DNA of 64,000 nucleotides from VRUE01 sp035548675 (lineage in GTDB: Bacteria > Actinomycetota > Thermoleophilia > Solirubrobacterales > 70-9), in contig DASZSJ010000016.1 in the NCBI GenBank assembly GCA_035548675.1, forward strand, positions 1-64,000. The letters are read 5' to 3'. The translations under genes were made by a program, and so were the position numbers. The notes beneath the pieces are model-generated. The model ran no database searches, was not told where the DNA came from, and saw only the letters and a list, made by a program, of their open reading frames with translations. Each line of letters starts with the position of its first letter. Within the stretch, counting starts at the first letter, position 1. This document shows positions 63,379 through 64,000 of the stretch, piece by piece.

Positions 63379-64000
63379 TTACCCAATTGCACCTTTTACC
63401 TTCCCGAAGCTCTCCCTCGTTGGATGCGTATAGCGAGCCAGCATTGTCTCGACGCGGTGGCCGGCGATCTCGGCCAGGTCGGCGTCGTTGATGCCGGCGG
63501 CGCGGAGGTGGGTGACGTAGGAGTGGCGGCACTCGTGGGGGCGGATGTCTAGGCCGGAGGCCTTCTGGGTGGGGTGCCAGAGGTCCCGGTAGAAGTTGCG
63601 CTCGCGCCACATGCGGCCGGTGGGGGTCGTGAAGAGGAGATCGCAGTCCTCGGCATTGAGCTGGATCTGGGCTTCGATCATCCAGGCGAGGGTCGCCGGG
63701 ACAGGAACGGTCCTCCCCGCGTCGTGCTCGCCGTGGTCGGTCTTGGTGCCGTCGAGGATCACGCCCTCGTGGGCGGTCCTTCTGACCTTCAACGTCTCTC
63801 CGTCGAAGTCCTCACGCTTCAGCGGGAGCACCTCCCCCAGCCTCATGCCGGTATCGGTGAAGACGCGGACCATTGCCTCGTAGCGACCGGCCGCCTTGGC
63901 GAAGGTGTGCATCTGCTCGAAGCTGAAGACGCGGATCGGTCGGCGCTTCTTCTTTGCCCTCGGGTCGTTGGATCTGACTCGAACGCCCTTGAAGGGGTTG
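63379..64000 (-). CDS. Tyrosine site-specific integrase, N-terminus outside window
   Basis: The catalytic domain is visible: first Arg in TDTGMRLGEVLPLKREDF, HxxR in HECRHSYVTHL, His in IAGHRVETML and the nucleophile Tyr in ARYTHPTRES. Upstream codons (NPFKGVRVRSNDPRAKKKRR) remain open to the window edge, so the core-binding domain lies outside. It is a phage/island-type integrase, not an integron IntI (no IntI-specific insertion seen). It probably marks one end of the accessory island. Confidence 0.9.
   Translation of the reverse strand, partial: NPFKGVRVRSNDPRAKKKRRPIRVFSFEQMHTFAKAAGRYEAMVRVFTDTGMRLGEVLPLKREDFDGETLKVRRTAHEGVILDGTKTDHGEHDAGRTVPVPATLAWMIEAQIQLNAEDCDLLFTTPTGRMWRERNFYRDLWHPTQKASGLDIRPHECRHSYVTHLRAAGINDADLAEIAGHRVETMLARYTHPTRESFGKVKGAIG

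Overview
The window is about 64 kb of high-GC DNA from an actinobacterium. The str, S10-spc-alpha, rif and rplKA-type translation operons, a four-cysteine zinc S4, a zinc-type S14 and frequent GTG starts fit this. A secreted repeat protein carries the SPALVIA-type signal peptide common in Thermoleophilia and Solirubrobacterales. That class-level placement is inference from gene content, not from any database comparison.

Region 1 (1-9.1 kb) is housekeeping: a truncated acyl-CoA synthetase, a patatin-like lipase divergent from a PBP4-type carboxypeptidase, two small membrane proteins, then surE-ligA-truA. Region 2 (9.1-33.2 kb, minus strand) is one long translation block. In transcription order it runs fusA, tuf, then rpsJ-rplCDWB-rpsS-rplV-rpsC-rplP-rpmC-rpsQ-rplNXE-rpsZ-rpsH-rplFR-rpsE-rpmD-rplO-secY-adk-map, a 1369-aa secreted protein, then rpmJ-rpsMKD-rpoA-rplQ. 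The usual infA between map and rpmJ is not there. Region 3 (33.2-38.8 kb) has a membrane protein, rpsL-rpsG, a HAD-like protein, a flavin monooxygenase and a secreted repeat protein. Region 4 (38.8-50.4 kb, minus strand) is rpmG-secE-nusG-rplK-rplA-rplJ-rplL-rpoB-rpoC. Region 5 (50.5-53.1 kb) holds a methyltransferase, a cysteine-less DksA/TraR relative, a DUF202 protein and orphans. Region 6 (53.4-64 kb) is an accessory island of toxin-antitoxin-like modules (HepT-MntA, Fic, PIN/Phd, DUF2283 plus a small toxin, lone nucleotidyltransferases), acetyltransferases, a DUF6119/TIGR04141-like gene and a tyrosine integrase running off the end.

The most unusual signal is non-coding. Five families of structured repeats (A-E below) keep their hairpins through compensatory changes while sharing conserved unpaired motifs. 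Family E fills four intercistronic gaps of the translation and secretion operons (rplV-rpsC, rpsL-rpsG, nusG-rplK, secY-adk), always in the same orientation to transcription. Family B lies directly 3' of two convergent genes. A sixth family (F) is a roughly 65-bp direct repeat ending next to the 3' end of four different minus-strand toxin-antitoxin-like units, which gives the island a cassette-like layout.

Many genes look leaderless: a TANNNT -10 box ends 6-8 nt before the start codon. One shared -10 appears to serve both patatin and dacB. No rRNA, tRNA or CRISPR was seen.
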